The position numbers were made by a program, and so were the translations under genes. A stretch of DNA of 56,386 nt from an uncultured Bacteriovoracaceae bacterium (lineage in GTDB: Bacteria; Bdellovibrionota; Bacteriovoracia; Bacteriovoracales; Bacteriovoracaceae): positions 1-56,386 of the forward strand of contig CATLOT010000024.1 of NCBI GenBank assembly GCA_950054155.1, given 5' to 3'. Every line of letters starts with the position of its first letter. Positions within the stretch are counted from its first letter, which is position 1. Shown here piece by piece: positions 33,934-43,258 of this stretch. The notes under the pieces were generated by a model. It saw only the letters and a program-made list of their open reading frames with translations. It searched no databases and was not told where the DNA came from.

Positions 33934-36180
33934 CTATGCCATCACAAGAGGAGCAAACCTCACCATAAACTTCTTTCTTGCTCCATCTCTAAACTTGATG
34001 ACAACCTTCTCCTCTGGACCGGTTCCCTCACACTCGAGGACAAAGCCTTCACCATATAAAGAGTGAATGATGCTGGATCCTTTTGGAAACTTTTGAGGAA
34101 TTTTCACACTTGGCGTATCAACCTGATAAACCACTTCTCCATCTTCATAATCACTACTCTGATTAAAATCAAAGTCGTCATCATCTCCCTTATTTTCCCA
34201 AGAATAGCTTCCTTGAGAACTGCTTCCATCCTTTTTCCAGTCATAATACTTCGGTGGAATTTCATGGATGAATCGACTCGGGCCATTAAACTTCAGTTGA
34301 CCAAAGAGCATACGCCCTTGAGCAAAGCAGATATAAAGTTGAACCATTGCCCTCGTCATGGCGACATAGAAGAGCCTGCGCTCCTCTTCCTCGGCCTGCG
34401 ATCCCATTTCTAGACTGCGATAACTTGGAAAAACATTTTCCTCCGCACCGGCAAGAAAGACGTGAGTGAACTCAAGTCCCTTTGCCCCGTGGACCGTCAT
34501 AAGAGAGACTTCTCCTTGAGGGAGTTCGCGGTCTTCTTCACTTGATTGGTCCAGAGTTATCGTTTCAAGAAAGCCAAGAAGCTCGGGTTTTGCTTCGCTT
34601 TGTTCATATTGTTTTATCGCACTACCAAGCTCTTCAAGGTTTTCAAGCCTTGCCATGGACTCATAATCTTTTGATGCTTTTAAGTTATCCCAATAGCCCG
34701 ATTCATGAAGCATTTTCTCATATTGAATACTCGGTAGAACTTCAGAACTATTAAGATGACGAACATCTTGAATCAACGTGACCAGACCATGCAGTGACGA
34801 TCTTACCTTTGCGGAGAGCCTTAGGTGCTTATACTCATTATAATTTTCAATGATATTTTCAATTGCCTCAAGAAGAGAAACGCCTTGTTTAACAGCTTCT
34901 CCCTCTAACTTTCTAAGAGAGGTCGCTCCAATGCCCCGGGTTGGAACATTGATAATTCGACTTAAGGCCAAGGAGTCTTTCTCGTTTACGACGATTCTAA
35001 GATAGGCGAGAAGGTCTTTGATTTCCTTACGCTCATAGAACTTTACCCCGCCAACAACCCTATAGGGAATATTGGAACGTCTGAGATAATCTTCAAGTAA
35101 ACGTGACTGTGAGTTTGTACGGTAAAATACCGCCATTTCTTTGTATTCAATCCCCTCATTCTTATTAAGTTTAATAATTTGAGAGGAAATAAACTCTGCT
35201 TCTTTCTTATCATTATGGCATTCAATGATTTGGATATCTTCACCCTCTGGGTTTGATGTCCACATCTCCTTGCCCTTTCTCATGGAATTTCGAGCAATGA
35301 CATGAGAAGCCGCTTCAATTATTTTCTTACTGGAGCGATAGTTTTGTTCAAGCTTTAAGACTTTTGCTTGGGGAAAATTCTTCTCAAAATCGAGAATATT
35401 ATTAATATCAGCTCCACGCCATGAATAGATGGACTGGTCCTCATCACCCACTACACAAATATTTTCGTTGTGGGTACTAAGAAGTCTTAAGAGATCAAAC
35501 TGCGCCCTATTGGTATCTTGATACTCATCAACAAGCATATATTGATAGCGATCTTGATAACGCTTGAGTATTTCGGGAAACTTTTCAAAGAGTTGGAGTG
35601 TGCCTGTAATAAGCCCACCAAAATCGACGGCATTCGCCCTATGAAGCTCACTTTCATATTCTTCATAGTACTCAAACCAAGGGTCTTCTCTGTCTGGAAT
35701 AAAAGAGTCGTTCTCTCTTCCTGGGTAATAGCCGTTATTCTTTAAGTGGTCCATGAAGTTGAGGATTTCAAAGGGAGAGACTTCCTTGGTATTAATTCCT
35801 CGTCTTGCAAGCACTGCCTTTACAACTGACTTGCTTTCGCTCGTGTCATATATGGTGAAGTTTTTAGAGAGTCCAAGGTACTGAGACTCTTGCCTTAGGA
35901 CACGTGAGCAAAAAGCGTGAAAGGTTGTGATTTGAAGGGATCCAAGATCCTCATTAACCTCGGTCGAAACACGGTCTCGCATTTCACGAGCAGCCTTATT
36001 TGAGAAGGTAAGCGCAAGAATACGGTAAGGGCTGACATGCTTTTCCATAAGCAAGTAAGAAATACGAGTGACAAGAGTTCTCGTCTTTCCAGAGCCTGCA
36101 CCGGCCAAAACCATGATGGGGCCTTCTGTCTCTTCGACAGCTTTTCTCTGCGCTTCATTTAATTTTGATAGATCAATCAT
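33934..36180 (-). CDS. ATP-dependent DNA helicase, UvrD/PcrA type
   Basis: 748 residues, typical of PcrA/UvrD superfamily 1A helicases. The N-terminal LNEAQRKAVEETEGPIMVLAGAGSGKTRTLVTRISYLL contains the Q-motif and Walker A (GAGSGKT, 27-33). Later motifs are TFSNKAAREM, DEYQDTN (motif II), GDEDQSIYSWRGA (III), LEQNYRSS (IV), VSLMTVHGAKGLEFTHVFL (V) and EEERRLFYVAMTRA (VI). The C-terminal end (IIHSLYGEGFVLECEG...VKFRDGARKKFMV) resembles the Tudor-like domain of PcrA. It unwinds DNA during repair and replication restart. It overlaps glmS by four bases. Confidence 0.93.
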   Translation of the reverse strand: MIDLSKLNEAQRKAVEETEGPIMVLAGAGSGKTRTLVTRISYLLMEKHVSPYRILALTFSNKAAREMRDRVSTEVNEDLGSLQITTFHAFCSRVLRQESQYLGLSKNFTIYDTSESKSVVKAVLARRGINTKEVSPFEILNFMDHLKNNGYYPGRENDSFIPDREDPWFEYYEEYESELHRANAVDFGGLITGTLQLFEKFPEILKRYQDRYQYMLVDEYQDTNRAQFDLLRLLSTHNENICVVGDEDQSIYSWRGADINNILDFEKNFPQAKVLKLEQNYRSSKKIIEAASHVIARNSMRKGKEMWTSNPEGEDIQIIECHNDKKEAEFISSQIIKLNKNEGIEYKEMAVFYRTNSQSRLLEDYLRRSNIPYRVVGGVKFYERKEIKDLLAYLRIVVNEKDSLALSRIINVPTRGIGATSLRKLEGEAVKQGVSLLEAIENIIENYNEYKHLRLSAKVRSSLHGLVTLIQDVRHLNSSEVLPSIQYEKMLHESGYWDNLKASKDYESMARLENLEELGSAIKQYEQSEAKPELLGFLETITLDQSSEEDRELPQGEVSLMTVHGAKGLEFTHVFLAGAEENVFPSYRSLEMGSQAEEEERRLFYVAMTRAMVQLYICFAQGRMLFGQLKFNGPSRFIHEIPPKYYDWKKDGSSSQGSYSWENKGDDDDFDFNQSSDYEDGEVVYQVDTPSVKIPQKFPKGSSIIHSLYGEGFVLECEGTGPEEKVVIKFRDGARKKFMVRFAPLVMA

Positions 36181-37994
36181 TCTACAGTTACAGACTTCGC
36201 TAAATTTCTTGGCTTATCAATATCTGTCCCTTTGAATTTAGCCATGTAATAAGACAGAAGTTGGTTGACCACGTTAACATAGATTGGCGACAGCTCATCA
36301 AGCCCATCAAAGTTAAGTTCAATAAAGAAATCTGAAATCTTCTCTAGTGAGCGATCTTTTGGTCCAATGCCAACAATAATTCCCTTACGCGCTTTAATTT
36401 CTTGAATATTACTTATCGTTTTATCTTTTAGTTCAGGGCCTACAACAGCGATGTTGACCATCTCCTCATCAATGAGAGCAATAGGTCCGTGCTTTAATTC
36501 ACCGGCGGCATATCCCTCAGCATGAACGTAAGCAATTTCCTTAAGCTTTAGAGCTCCCTCTAGAGCAACCGGATAATACTGTCCACGACCAGTGAAGAAG
36601 TATCCCTTTTTGTTATAAATTTCTTCGGCGATCTTTTTGATAACATCTACGCGATGAAGAACATCGTCCACTCTCTCAGCAAGGAGAGAAAACTTATCAA
36701 CCAGAATCTTTTCCTTGTCCGTATCTCCATAGTCAGGCGAAAGGGCATGAGATAATAGGCGGCCAGTTAGGGCCATTTGAGTAAATGCTTTTGTTGAGGC
36801 CACCCCAATCTCGACGCCAGCTCTAATAAGGAGGTTATAATCACACCCTCTAAAAAGACTACTGCCTTCAACGTTAACGAGAGACACTGTTGGGACTCCC
36901 TTCTCTTTACACTCCCCTTGAGAAGCAAGAGTATCCGCTGTTTCCCCAGACTGACTAATGAAGAGAGAAACATCTCCCTTTTTAAGAATGGGATTACGAT
37001 AGCGAAATTCACTTCCTAGCTCGTAGACACAGGGAATACGGTTTATTCCTTCAAGATAATCCCTAACGAGAAGTCCTGCGTAGAAAGCTGTACCACAAGC
37101 TGAAATATGAAAACGCTCTGGCTTAAGTTCGCTCGCTTCTTTTAAGAGCTTTTTCCCATCTCCATCGAAGTAAAACTGACAGAGTGAGCGCATTAAGCCT
37201 GGCTGCTCATAGATTTCTTTGAGCATATAGTGCTCGTAATCACCCTTATCAGAGGGGTCATATTCCATTTCTTGGCTTTGGGACTTGTAATCCGATGAAG
37301 GATTTCCATCGAGATCATAGAAAGAAATAAGTTCTTTATTTGAGGCACTTAAGTGGCAAAGGACACCGTCCTCAGGAAAATAAATTCGATCTGCAGCACC
37401 AATGAGTGCGTACGGATCAGAGCTTAAGACAGCCTGTGAATTTGTGGCATGAGTTCCACAAACAAGAGGAGCCGCTCTTTTGATAGCAAAAATCTCACGG
37501 CTCTTTTCATTGATAAAAACAAAAGCAGAATTACCATCAACCATCTTAAAGGCTTTTAGGATCGCTTCCTTTAGGCTGAGTTTTTCGAGTAAGGAGTAAA
37601 CGAGAATGAGGAAGACCTCGGAGTCTGTTTCTGACTTAAATTCAAAACCATTTTTTATGAGTTCATCTCTAAGGTCATCGGCATTCTCAATAATGCCATT
37701 ATGAACCATGCTAAGGTGACCATAACTGTGGGGATGGGAATTAAGATCTGTCACTCCACCATGTGTGGCCCAACGAGTATGGCCAATAGAGGCCATGGAC
37801 TCTGTATTGACGTTCTTTAATTCACCGGCAAGATTCTCAATCTTCCCTGTCTTTTTAACAGTCTCAAGTTGGCCATCATTGTTAAGAAAAGTAATACCTG
37901 CAGAGTCATATCCACGGTATTCAAGTCTTCGCAATCCCTCTAAAACAATATCTACTGAGTTTGATGGTCCAAGATGACCCACAATTCCACACAT
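36177..37994 (-). CDS. glmS: Glutamine-fructose-6-phosphate aminotransferase
   Basis: 605 residues, full length. The N-terminal glutaminase domain begins MCGIVGHLG with the nucleophile cysteine exposed after methionine removal, and continues with YRGYDSAGI and HTRWATHGG. Two SIS sugar-isomerase domains follow (ISACGTAFYAGLLVRDYLE, SQSGETADTLAS, GRGQYYPVALEGALKLKEIAYVHAEGYAAGELKHGP). The C-terminus LAKSVTVE is canonical. It makes glucosamine-6-phosphate for peptidoglycan and LPS. glmU lies 81 bases upstream on the same strand, so the two amino-sugar genes are linked; no glmS ribozyme fits in that gap. Confidence 0.97.
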   Translation of the reverse strand: MCGIVGHLGPSNSVDIVLEGLRRLEYRGYDSAGITFLNNDGQLETVKKTGKIENLAGELKNVNTESMASIGHTRWATHGGVTDLNSHPHSYGHLSMVHNGIIENADDLRDELIKNGFEFKSETDSEVFLILVYSLLEKLSLKEAILKAFKMVDGNSAFVFINEKSREIFAIKRAAPLVCGTHATNSQAVLSSDPYALIGAADRIYFPEDGVLCHLSASNKELISFYDLDGNPSSDYKSQSQEMEYDPSDKGDYEHYMLKEIYEQPGLMRSLCQFYFDGDGKKLLKEASELKPERFHISACGTAFYAGLLVRDYLEGINRIPCVYELGSEFRYRNPILKKGDVSLFISQSGETADTLASQGECKEKGVPTVSLVNVEGSSLFRGCDYNLLIRAGVEIGVASTKAFTQMALTGRLLSHALSPDYGDTDKEKILVDKFSLLAERVDDVLHRVDVIKKIAEEIYNKKGYFFTGRGQYYPVALEGALKLKEIAYVHAEGYAAGELKHGPIALIDEEMVNIAVVGPELKDKTISNIQEIKARKGIIVGIGPKDRSLEKISDFFIELNFDGLDELSPIYVNVVNQLLSYYMAKFKGTDIDKPRNLAKSVTVE

Positions 37995-38075
37995 AAATCG
38001 TATTCCTCACGTTATATTTGAGGGCTAAGAATACCATTGTCATGGGCTAGCAGACAAAGTTTACGCGACGCAAAC

Positions 38076-39491
38076 CTATCCCTTCTTAATGGCCCACTTC
38101 CCTTTAAGAAAACGGCTTGCCATCTTTTCTTTGGTAACCTGACGAGAGCGGCTCAAGGCAAAGCCTTCATCTGGAACATCTTGGTTAATTGTGGAGCCAC
38201 TCGCGACAAAGGCCCGCTCGCCAATATTGATGGGCGCAATCATTTGCGTGTCACTTCCAATGAATGAATCCTTACCTATCTTTGTAAGGTGCTTGGCCTC
38301 ACCATCATAATTACAAGTAATAAATCCACAGCCAATATTCACATTTTCGCCAACCTCAGCGTCACCAACATAGCTTAGGTGAGAAACACTCACTGCTTTT
38401 TCTAACTTGGCCTTCTTTACTTCAACAAAGTTACCAATTTTTACTTTTTCTCCAAGGTCAGTTCCTGGTCGAAGCCTTGCGTAAGGACCAACCTGACAAC
38501 TTTCCCCAACCAGAGCGTTTTCTAGATAAGAGTAAGCCTTAATGAGAACACCTGTCTTAATGACGGAGTCTTTAATTATAGTTCCCGGCTCAACGGTTGC
38601 ACCGCTTTCGATTGTTGTCTCGCCATGAAGGAAACAATTGGGATAAATCGTTGTTCCTGCCGAAATTTGAACTGTTGGTTCAATATAAGTGTGGGCCTTA
38701 TCCATAACAAGCACCCCTGAGGCCTGAAGACTCTCATTAATTCTAAGCTTCAGCTGATGAAGGGCATTTGAAAGCTGCACTGGACTATTGACCCCAAGAA
38801 AAGGTGTCTCAGAGTCAAAGCATACAGGATAAACGTCAGAATCCTTTTTAAAGGCATCTGTCAGGTAGAATTCCCCAGCCTTATTATTAGAGTCAATCGA
38901 AGCTAAATTTTCTAAAATCATTTTGGTTTCAAAAATATAGAGACCTGAATTTACTTCAGTGATTTGGCGCTGCTCCTCTGATGCATCCTTTTCTTCAACG
39001 ATCTGAAAACCTTTATCAAAGCGCACGATACGCCCATAGCCAGTAGGCTTTGGTGTTTTAAAAGATGCCGCCACAGCCTTTGCTTGATTTGTCTTTAACT
39101 CCTCCCAGAGAGTGCTTAACTCTGTTGAAGTTAAAAGAGGAGTGTCCGCACAGAGAACTAAAGTGAAGTCAGTATCCTTCGCCCATGGACAATCATTGAA
39201 GTAAGAACGAAGAGCATCCGCGGTACCAAGCTGTTCTTTCTGAAAGGGGAAACTTATTTCCTTATCACTGTGATGGAGTTTTACATGCTCTGCCACTTTT
39301 TCTTTTTGATGGCCTACGACGACCCCAAATTGGGCATTGAGGGAGTGAGATCTTGCAAAGTCAGCTGCAGCATCAATTGAAAAGTCCAATAACTTCTTGC
39401 CCATGAGAGGAATGAGGGGCTTTGCGATATCCACGCCCATTCTTTTTCCAAGTCCCGCTGCTAATATTGCCACACCAATTTTGTCAGACAT
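38076..39491 (-). CDS. glmU: Bifunctional UDP-N-acetylglucosamine pyrophosphorylase / glucosamine-1-phosphate N-acetyltransferase
   Basis: 471 residues from the ATG at 39491 (AAGGA upstream); the frame is open to 39515. The uridyltransferase domain starts AILAAGLGKRMG and shows GTADALRSY and VLCADTPLL. The C-terminal left-handed beta-helix is seen as hexapeptide repeats (YPNCFLHGETTIESGATVEPGTIIKDSVI, GPYARLRPGTDLGEKVKIGNFVEVKKA, SYVGDAEVGENVNIGCGFITCNYDG). It makes UDP-GlcNAc. Divergent from lon across 229 bases. Confidence 0.96.
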   Translation of the reverse strand: MSDKIGVAILAAGLGKRMGVDIAKPLIPLMGKKLLDFSIDAAADFARSHSLNAQFGVVVGHQKEKVAEHVKLHHSDKEISFPFQKEQLGTADALRSYFNDCPWAKDTDFTLVLCADTPLLTSTELSTLWEELKTNQAKAVAASFKTPKPTGYGRIVRFDKGFQIVEEKDASEEQRQITEVNSGLYIFETKMILENLASIDSNNKAGEFYLTDAFKKDSDVYPVCFDSETPFLGVNSPVQLSNALHQLKLRINESLQASGVLVMDKAHTYIEPTVQISAGTTIYPNCFLHGETTIESGATVEPGTIIKDSVIKTGVLIKAYSYLENALVGESCQVGPYARLRPGTDLGEKVKIGNFVEVKKAKLEKAVSVSHLSYVGDAEVGENVNIGCGFITCNYDGEAKHLTKIGKDSFIGSDTQMIAPINIGERAFVASGSTINQDVPDEGFALSRSRQVTKEKMASRFLKGKWAIKKG

Positions 39492-39720
39492 TATTTTTTC
39501 CTTATTCCCGAGCAAAAAAATTCAGTTTTCTAATTACCCATGATTACTATCGTTAAGAGATTTTAAACAAATTTATCAATCATTCCAATTGTTTTACTCC
39601 CCTTATCTTTTTAATTTTTCACATGAAAATGCATAAAAACTTTAAAGAATGAACTAGTTATACCCGAACAATGTTTGTGTACAAGACTAAGCACGGAATT
39701 GCTGTTGTTGGAGGACAGAT

Positions 39721-42159
39721 ATGGTAACAAACTACGAGGGTGATAATATCGAATTTAAGGACCGCCTCCCTCTCCTTCCCATTAGGGACATTGTTGTTTA
39801 TCCCTTTATGATACTCCCATTATTTGTTGGTAGAGAATCATCAATACAAGCGGTTGAGCACGCCCTTAATAAAAGTGATCGCCTGATCCTTTTAGCTAGC
39901 CAAAAAGATATCTCAGCAGAGCATCCAGATCCAAGTGAAATTTATGATCTTGGAACGGTTGCGATGATTATGAGAATGAGAAAGCTTCCTGATGGAAGAA
40001 TCAAAATTCTTGTTCAAGGCTTAAGTAAAGCTAGAATTATTGATTTTGAACAAACTTCTCCCTATTTCACAACTAAGCTTGAAAAAGTAGAAGATTCAGA
40101 GAATACGACTGATAATGTTGCCGTCAATGCTCTGATGAGAAATATTCGCGAGCAACTCGAAAGAGTGATCACACTTGGTAAAGTTCTCTCCCCGGATATC
40201 CTCACAGTTCTTGAAGACATTCAAGAGCCTGGCCGTCTCGCAGATCTTGTGGCTTCTAACCTCAATCTTCATGTGGCCGAAGCACAAATGATTCTCGAAA
40301 CTTTCGATCCCATCGAAAGGCTTCATAAGATCAATGACATCCTTACTCGTGAGCTCGAGATTCTCTCCATGCAAGCGAAAATTAGAAACAATGCCAAGGG
40401 TGAAATTAATAAGAATCAAAAAGAATATTTTCTTCGTGAACAAATCAAAGCCATTAAATCTGAACTCGGTGACGAGCATGATGAACAAGGTGATGATGAG
40501 TTTGAAGAAATCAGAAAGAAAGTTCGTGCTGCTGGCATGAGCGAGGACGTCGAAAGAGAAGCACTCAAGCAACTTCAACGCTTAGAAAAAATGCATCCCG
40601 ATAGTTCAGAAGCTAGTATTATTCGCAGCTATCTTGAATGGATGGGTGATCTTCCTTGGAGCGCCTCTTCTGAAGAGAAGATTGATCTTGATAATGCTCT
40701 AGATATTTTAGATGAAGACCACTTTGATCTCACTAAGGTCAAAGAGAGAATTCTTGAATATCTTGCTGTTCGCCAACTTAAAGGAAAAGAGATGAAAGGG
40801 CCTATCCTTTGTTTCTCTGGTCCTCCAGGTGTTGGTAAGACCTCTCTTGGTAAGAGTATTGCTCGTGCCACAGGTAGGGAATTTGTTAGAATTTCACTTG
40901 GTGGTGTTAAAGATGAAGCTGAAATTCGTGGTCATAGAAGAACCTACGTGGGTGCTATGCCAGGTCGCTTCATTCAAGCTCTTAAACAAGCTAAAACAAA
41001 TAATCCTGTTATCCTTCTCGATGAAATCGATAAGCTTGGCGGAGATTATAAAGGTGATCCTTCAAGTGCTCTTCTTGAAGTTCTTGATCCTGAACAAAAT
41101 AAAGAATTTCGTGACCACTACCTCAATGTGCCCTTTGATCTCTCAAACGTCATGTTCATTGCAACATCTAACGTTCTTGAGAATATCCCAGGACCTCTAA
41201 GAGACAGAATGGAGGTACTCAACCTCTCTGGATACACTCAAGAGGAAAAGGTAGCGATCTCAAAACGATATATTATTCCTAAGCAACTAGAAGAAAATGG
41301 TATTACTTCTGATCACGTTGAGTTTACAGACGAGGGTCTTCAATCAGTTATTGAACACTTTACGGCTGAAGCTGGACTTAGAAATCTTGAGCGCAGAATC
41401 GGGGCACTTTGTAGAAAGGTCGCGATGAAAATTGCGAAGGGTGATCAAAATGTAACTCATATCATCCCAGACACAGTTCTCGACCTTCTTGGACCGCCAC
41501 AATTCTCAAAAGAGGATCATCGTGAAGAAGATGAGGTGGGAGTTGCTACAGGATTAGCTTGGACAGCAGCTGGAGGACAAGTCCTCTATATCGAATCAAC
41601 GAAAATGAAAGGAAAGGGATTCACCCTTACCGGTCAGCTCGGTGATGTGATGAAAGAATCTGCTCAAACGGCTATTGGCTACATCAGAAGTCGTGCTGAA
41701 TACCTTGGAATTGAAGAGGATGCGTTTGAAAATAACGAAATCCATATTCACCTCCCTGCCGGAGCAATTCCTAAGGATGGACCAAGTGCCGGTATTACAT
41801 TAGCGACAACAATCATTTCACTTCTCACTGATTGTCCCATTGATAAAACAGTGGCCATGACTGGTGAGATCACACTAACAGGAAAAGTTCTTCCCGTTGG
41901 AGGTGTTAAGGAAAAATGTTTGGCTGCCATGAGAATGGGAATCAAAACAGTTATTATTCCTTGGAAGTGTCAAAAAGATCTTGTTGATATCCCAGAAGAA
42001 TATCGTGAAAGACTTGAACTCATTCCAGTGAAGACAATTCATGAAGTTCTCGACCTTGCTCTTGTTGGCTGGGACGAGAAGAAGAAAGAACTTAAGAAGA
42101 AAATGAAAAAAGCGAAGGAACAGAAGAGAACAAATAATCTTCCTCCAGTAGCAGCTTAA
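39721..42159 (+). CDS. lon: ATP-dependent protease La
   Basis: 812 residues with all three Lon regions: an N-terminal substrate-binding domain (LPLLPIRDIVVYPFMILPLFVGRE), an AAA+ module with Walker A GPPGVGKT at 367-374 and Walker B ILLDEIDK at 431-438, and a C-terminal protease domain with the Ser-Lys dyad S689 (PKDGPSAG) and K732 (GGVKEK). It degrades misfolded and regulatory proteins in the cytoplasm. GGAGGA lies just upstream of the start. The C-terminus has a lysine-rich tail (KKKELKKKMKKAKEQKR). The 205-base upstream region holds no clear promoter that I would assign with confidence. Confidence 0.97.
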   Translation: MVTNYEGDNIEFKDRLPLLPIRDIVVYPFMILPLFVGRESSIQAVEHALNKSDRLILLASQKDISAEHPDPSEIYDLGTVAMIMRMRKLPDGRIKILVQGLSKARIIDFEQTSPYFTTKLEKVEDSENTTDNVAVNALMRNIREQLERVITLGKVLSPDILTVLEDIQEPGRLADLVASNLNLHVAEAQMILETFDPIERLHKINDILTRELEILSMQAKIRNNAKGEINKNQKEYFLREQIKAIKSELGDEHDEQGDDEFEEIRKKVRAAGMSEDVEREALKQLQRLEKMHPDSSEASIIRSYLEWMGDLPWSASSEEKIDLDNALDILDEDHFDLTKVKERILEYLAVRQLKGKEMKGPILCFSGPPGVGKTSLGKSIARATGREFVRISLGGVKDEAEIRGHRRTYVGAMPGRFIQALKQAKTNNPVILLDEIDKLGGDYKGDPSSALLEVLDPEQNKEFRDHYLNVPFDLSNVMFIATSNVLENIPGPLRDRMEVLNLSGYTQEEKVAISKRYIIPKQLEENGITSDHVEFTDEGLQSVIEHFTAEAGLRNLERRIGALCRKVAMKIAKGDQNVTHIIPDTVLDLLGPPQFSKEDHREEDEVGVATGLAWTAAGGQVLYIESTKMKGKGFTLTGQLGDVMKESAQTAIGYIRSRAEYLGIEEDAFENNEIHIHLPAGAIPKDGPSAGITLATTIISLLTDCPIDKTVAMTGEITLTGKVLPVGGVKEKCLAAMRMGIKTVIIPWKCQKDLVDIPEEYRERLELIPVKTIHEVLDLALVGWDEKKKELKKKMKKAKEQKRTNNLPPVAA

Positions 42160-42175
42160 TTTTTGGTGGCCCAAT

Positions 42176-42212
42176 TCTCAAATTCCTTTAAAATGGTTTA
42201 AAGGAATTGAGA
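42176..42212 (+). promoter_or_regulatory. Long hairpin covering the ribosome-binding site of the response-regulator gene
   Basis: The left arm 42176-42192 and right arm 42197-42212 are complementary over 16 pairs with one bulged A and a four-base loop (ATGG). The right arm contains the AAAGGA Shine-Dalgarno sequence, about nine bases from the ATG at 42215. No T-run follows, so it is not a normal terminator for lon. In RNA it would hide the ribosome-binding site; in DNA it is a near-perfect inverted repeat that could be an operator. Confidence 0.6.
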
Positions 42213-42214
42213 TT

Positions 42215-42610
42215 ATGGCCAACCAAAATGATCAGGATTTAAGAATCGCAGTCGTAGATGACTCCGACTTCTCACGAAAGACAGTTGTTGAAATACTTGA
42301 AAATGAAGGTTTCAATGTTGTTGGCCAAGCCTCTTCTGCGGAAGAGGGCATCAGCTTAGGCACCAGTGCAGGTGCAAACCTCTTTATCATTGATGTCATT
42401 ATGCCAGAGAGATCCGGCCTTGAAATGGCTAAGCTCATGAGTGAAAAAGGCATGGGTGTTCACATCATCATGATGTCTTCAATCAATATGGAATCAATCA
42501 TCATTGAATCTATCTCAAGTGGGGCCATTGACTTCCTTCCTAAGCCATTTATGGCCGAGGACCTCATAAAGGCCGTTAAAAAAATACAACTTGAAAGGGC
42601 TAAGTTTTAA
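42215..42610 (+). CDS. CheY-like single-domain response regulator
   Basis: 131 residues, a receiver domain only. The phospho-acceptor set is complete: acidic pair D15-D16 (VVDDSDFS), phosphorylation site D60 (FIIDVIMPERSG), the switch serines at 88-89 (IIMMSSIN) and K110 (FLPKPF). The IDFLPKPF end fits the CheY / CheB-receiver group. There is no output domain, so it signals by protein contact. It lies 55 bases after lon and two bases before a small membrane-protein gene. No histidine kinase is in the window. Translation may be controlled by the hairpin that covers its ribosome-binding site. Confidence 0.88.
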   Translation: MANQNDQDLRIAVVDDSDFSRKTVVEILENEGFNVVGQASSAEEGISLGTSAGANLFIIDVIMPERSGLEMAKLMSEKGMGVHIIMMSSINMESIIIESISSGAIDFLPKPFMAEDLIKAVKKIQLERAKF

Positions 42611-42612
42611 TT

Positions 42613-42957
42613 ATGTTTTCGATCCTTAAGTTCTCCATTGCCTTTTGTTTTAGTTTTCTTCTCCTGAGTATTCCCGTTCAAGAAAAGCCCCTCTTTTACT
42701 ACCTTAACACTTGGGCCCAACCCATTACTGAAGAAGTCTTCTCTGGGTCTCGAGAGGCACTTCTCGATGGTGTAAAGAAAGGGAAAAGCTTCAGCACAAA
42801 AATTTTCAACAACACCATTCCAAAGGAAGATAAAATCTCCACGAAGTCTTCGTCAGTTGATAAAGAAGAGCTAGAAGAGCATCTTCACAACCATTCTGAG
42901 GACTACACCATGGAAGAGAGAGATATGCTTCAAAAGATTATTCTCAATAACCAGTAA
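42613..42957 (+). CDS. Small membrane-anchored or secreted protein, unknown function
   Basis: 114 residues. The N-terminus (FSILKFSIAFCFSFLLLSIPVQ) is a signal peptide or anchor. The rest is hydrophilic with an acidic, histidine-containing C-terminal part (KEELEEHLHNHSEDYTMEERDMLQKII). It begins two bases after the response-regulator stop and is surely co-transcribed with it. No family recognised. Confidence 0.6.
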   Translation: MFSILKFSIAFCFSFLLLSIPVQEKPLFYYLNTWAQPITEEVFSGSREALLDGVKKGKSFSTKIFNNTIPKEDKISTKSSSVDKEELEEHLHNHSEDYTMEERDMLQKIILNNQ

Positions 42958-43021
42958 AACCTTCATTTCTCAACACCAAAAAAAGTCGGCAGATTTCAGG
43001 GCTAAGTCACCATCCTTCAAT

Positions 43022-43041
43022 GGGGCTAAGGCCCTTATTTT
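43022..43041 (+). terminator. Weak intrinsic terminator
   Basis: GGGC-TAAG-GCCC (43023-43034) followed by TTATTTTTCT. The stem is short; it is suitably placed 65 bases after the small membrane-protein gene to end the lon-side transcript. Confidence 0.4.
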
Positions 43042-43116
43042 TCTCAGTTTGAGGTTTTTATCTTAAATCACCTCAAATTAGTTTAAGGTAGTGAAGACTT
43101 AAATTAAGGAGGGGTT

Positions 43117-43203
43117 ATGAAAAGAGATAAGATTAAGAATTCGATTCAGTTTCATGCACCAGGCATCCTCTTTCTCGCAATTGGATACTTGCTTATTAGT
43201 TAA
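43117..43203 (+). CDS. 28-residue hydrophobic small protein
   Basis: An ATG at 43117 with an excellent AAGGAGGGG ribosome-binding site opens a 28-codon frame (begins MKRDKIKNSIQFHAPG, ends FLAIGYLLIS) and stops at 43201-43203; a strong terminator begins three bases later. The layout of basic N-terminus and hydrophobic C-terminal half suits a small membrane-inserted peptide. An inverted repeat (TTTGAGGT / ACCTCAAA, 43048-43077) lies upstream. The frame is short, but the ribosome-binding site directly followed by a terminator argues for a real gene. No relatives known to me. Confidence 0.55.
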   Translation: MKRDKIKNSIQFHAPGILFLAIGYLLIS

Positions 43204-43205
43204 AT

Positions 43206-43234
43206 AAAAAAGCCACCTTAGAGGTGGCTTTTTT
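43206..43234. terminator. Bidirectional intrinsic terminator
   Basis: GCCACC (43212-43217), loop TTAGA, GGTGGC (43223-43228), flanked by A6 and T6. It serves the 28-codon gene on the plus strand and the convergent small secreted-protein gene on the minus strand. Confidence 0.9.
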
Positions 43235-43258
43235 AATGCGGTCAATTTGAGCTTGTTC

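Noticed and set aside
37995-38075. glmS ribozyme upstream of glmS
   Set aside because: The 81-base gap is too short for the ribozyme and I see none of its conserved core.
39600-39690. Possible heat-shock (sigma-32-like) promoter before lon, CTTTAAA ... CCCGAA
   Set aside because: Only a partial match with a long spacer; not strong enough to list as a feature.
40096-40578. 160-codon frame antisense to lon
   Set aside because: Shadow of a highly expressed housekeeping gene; no ribosome-binding site and no recognisable domain.
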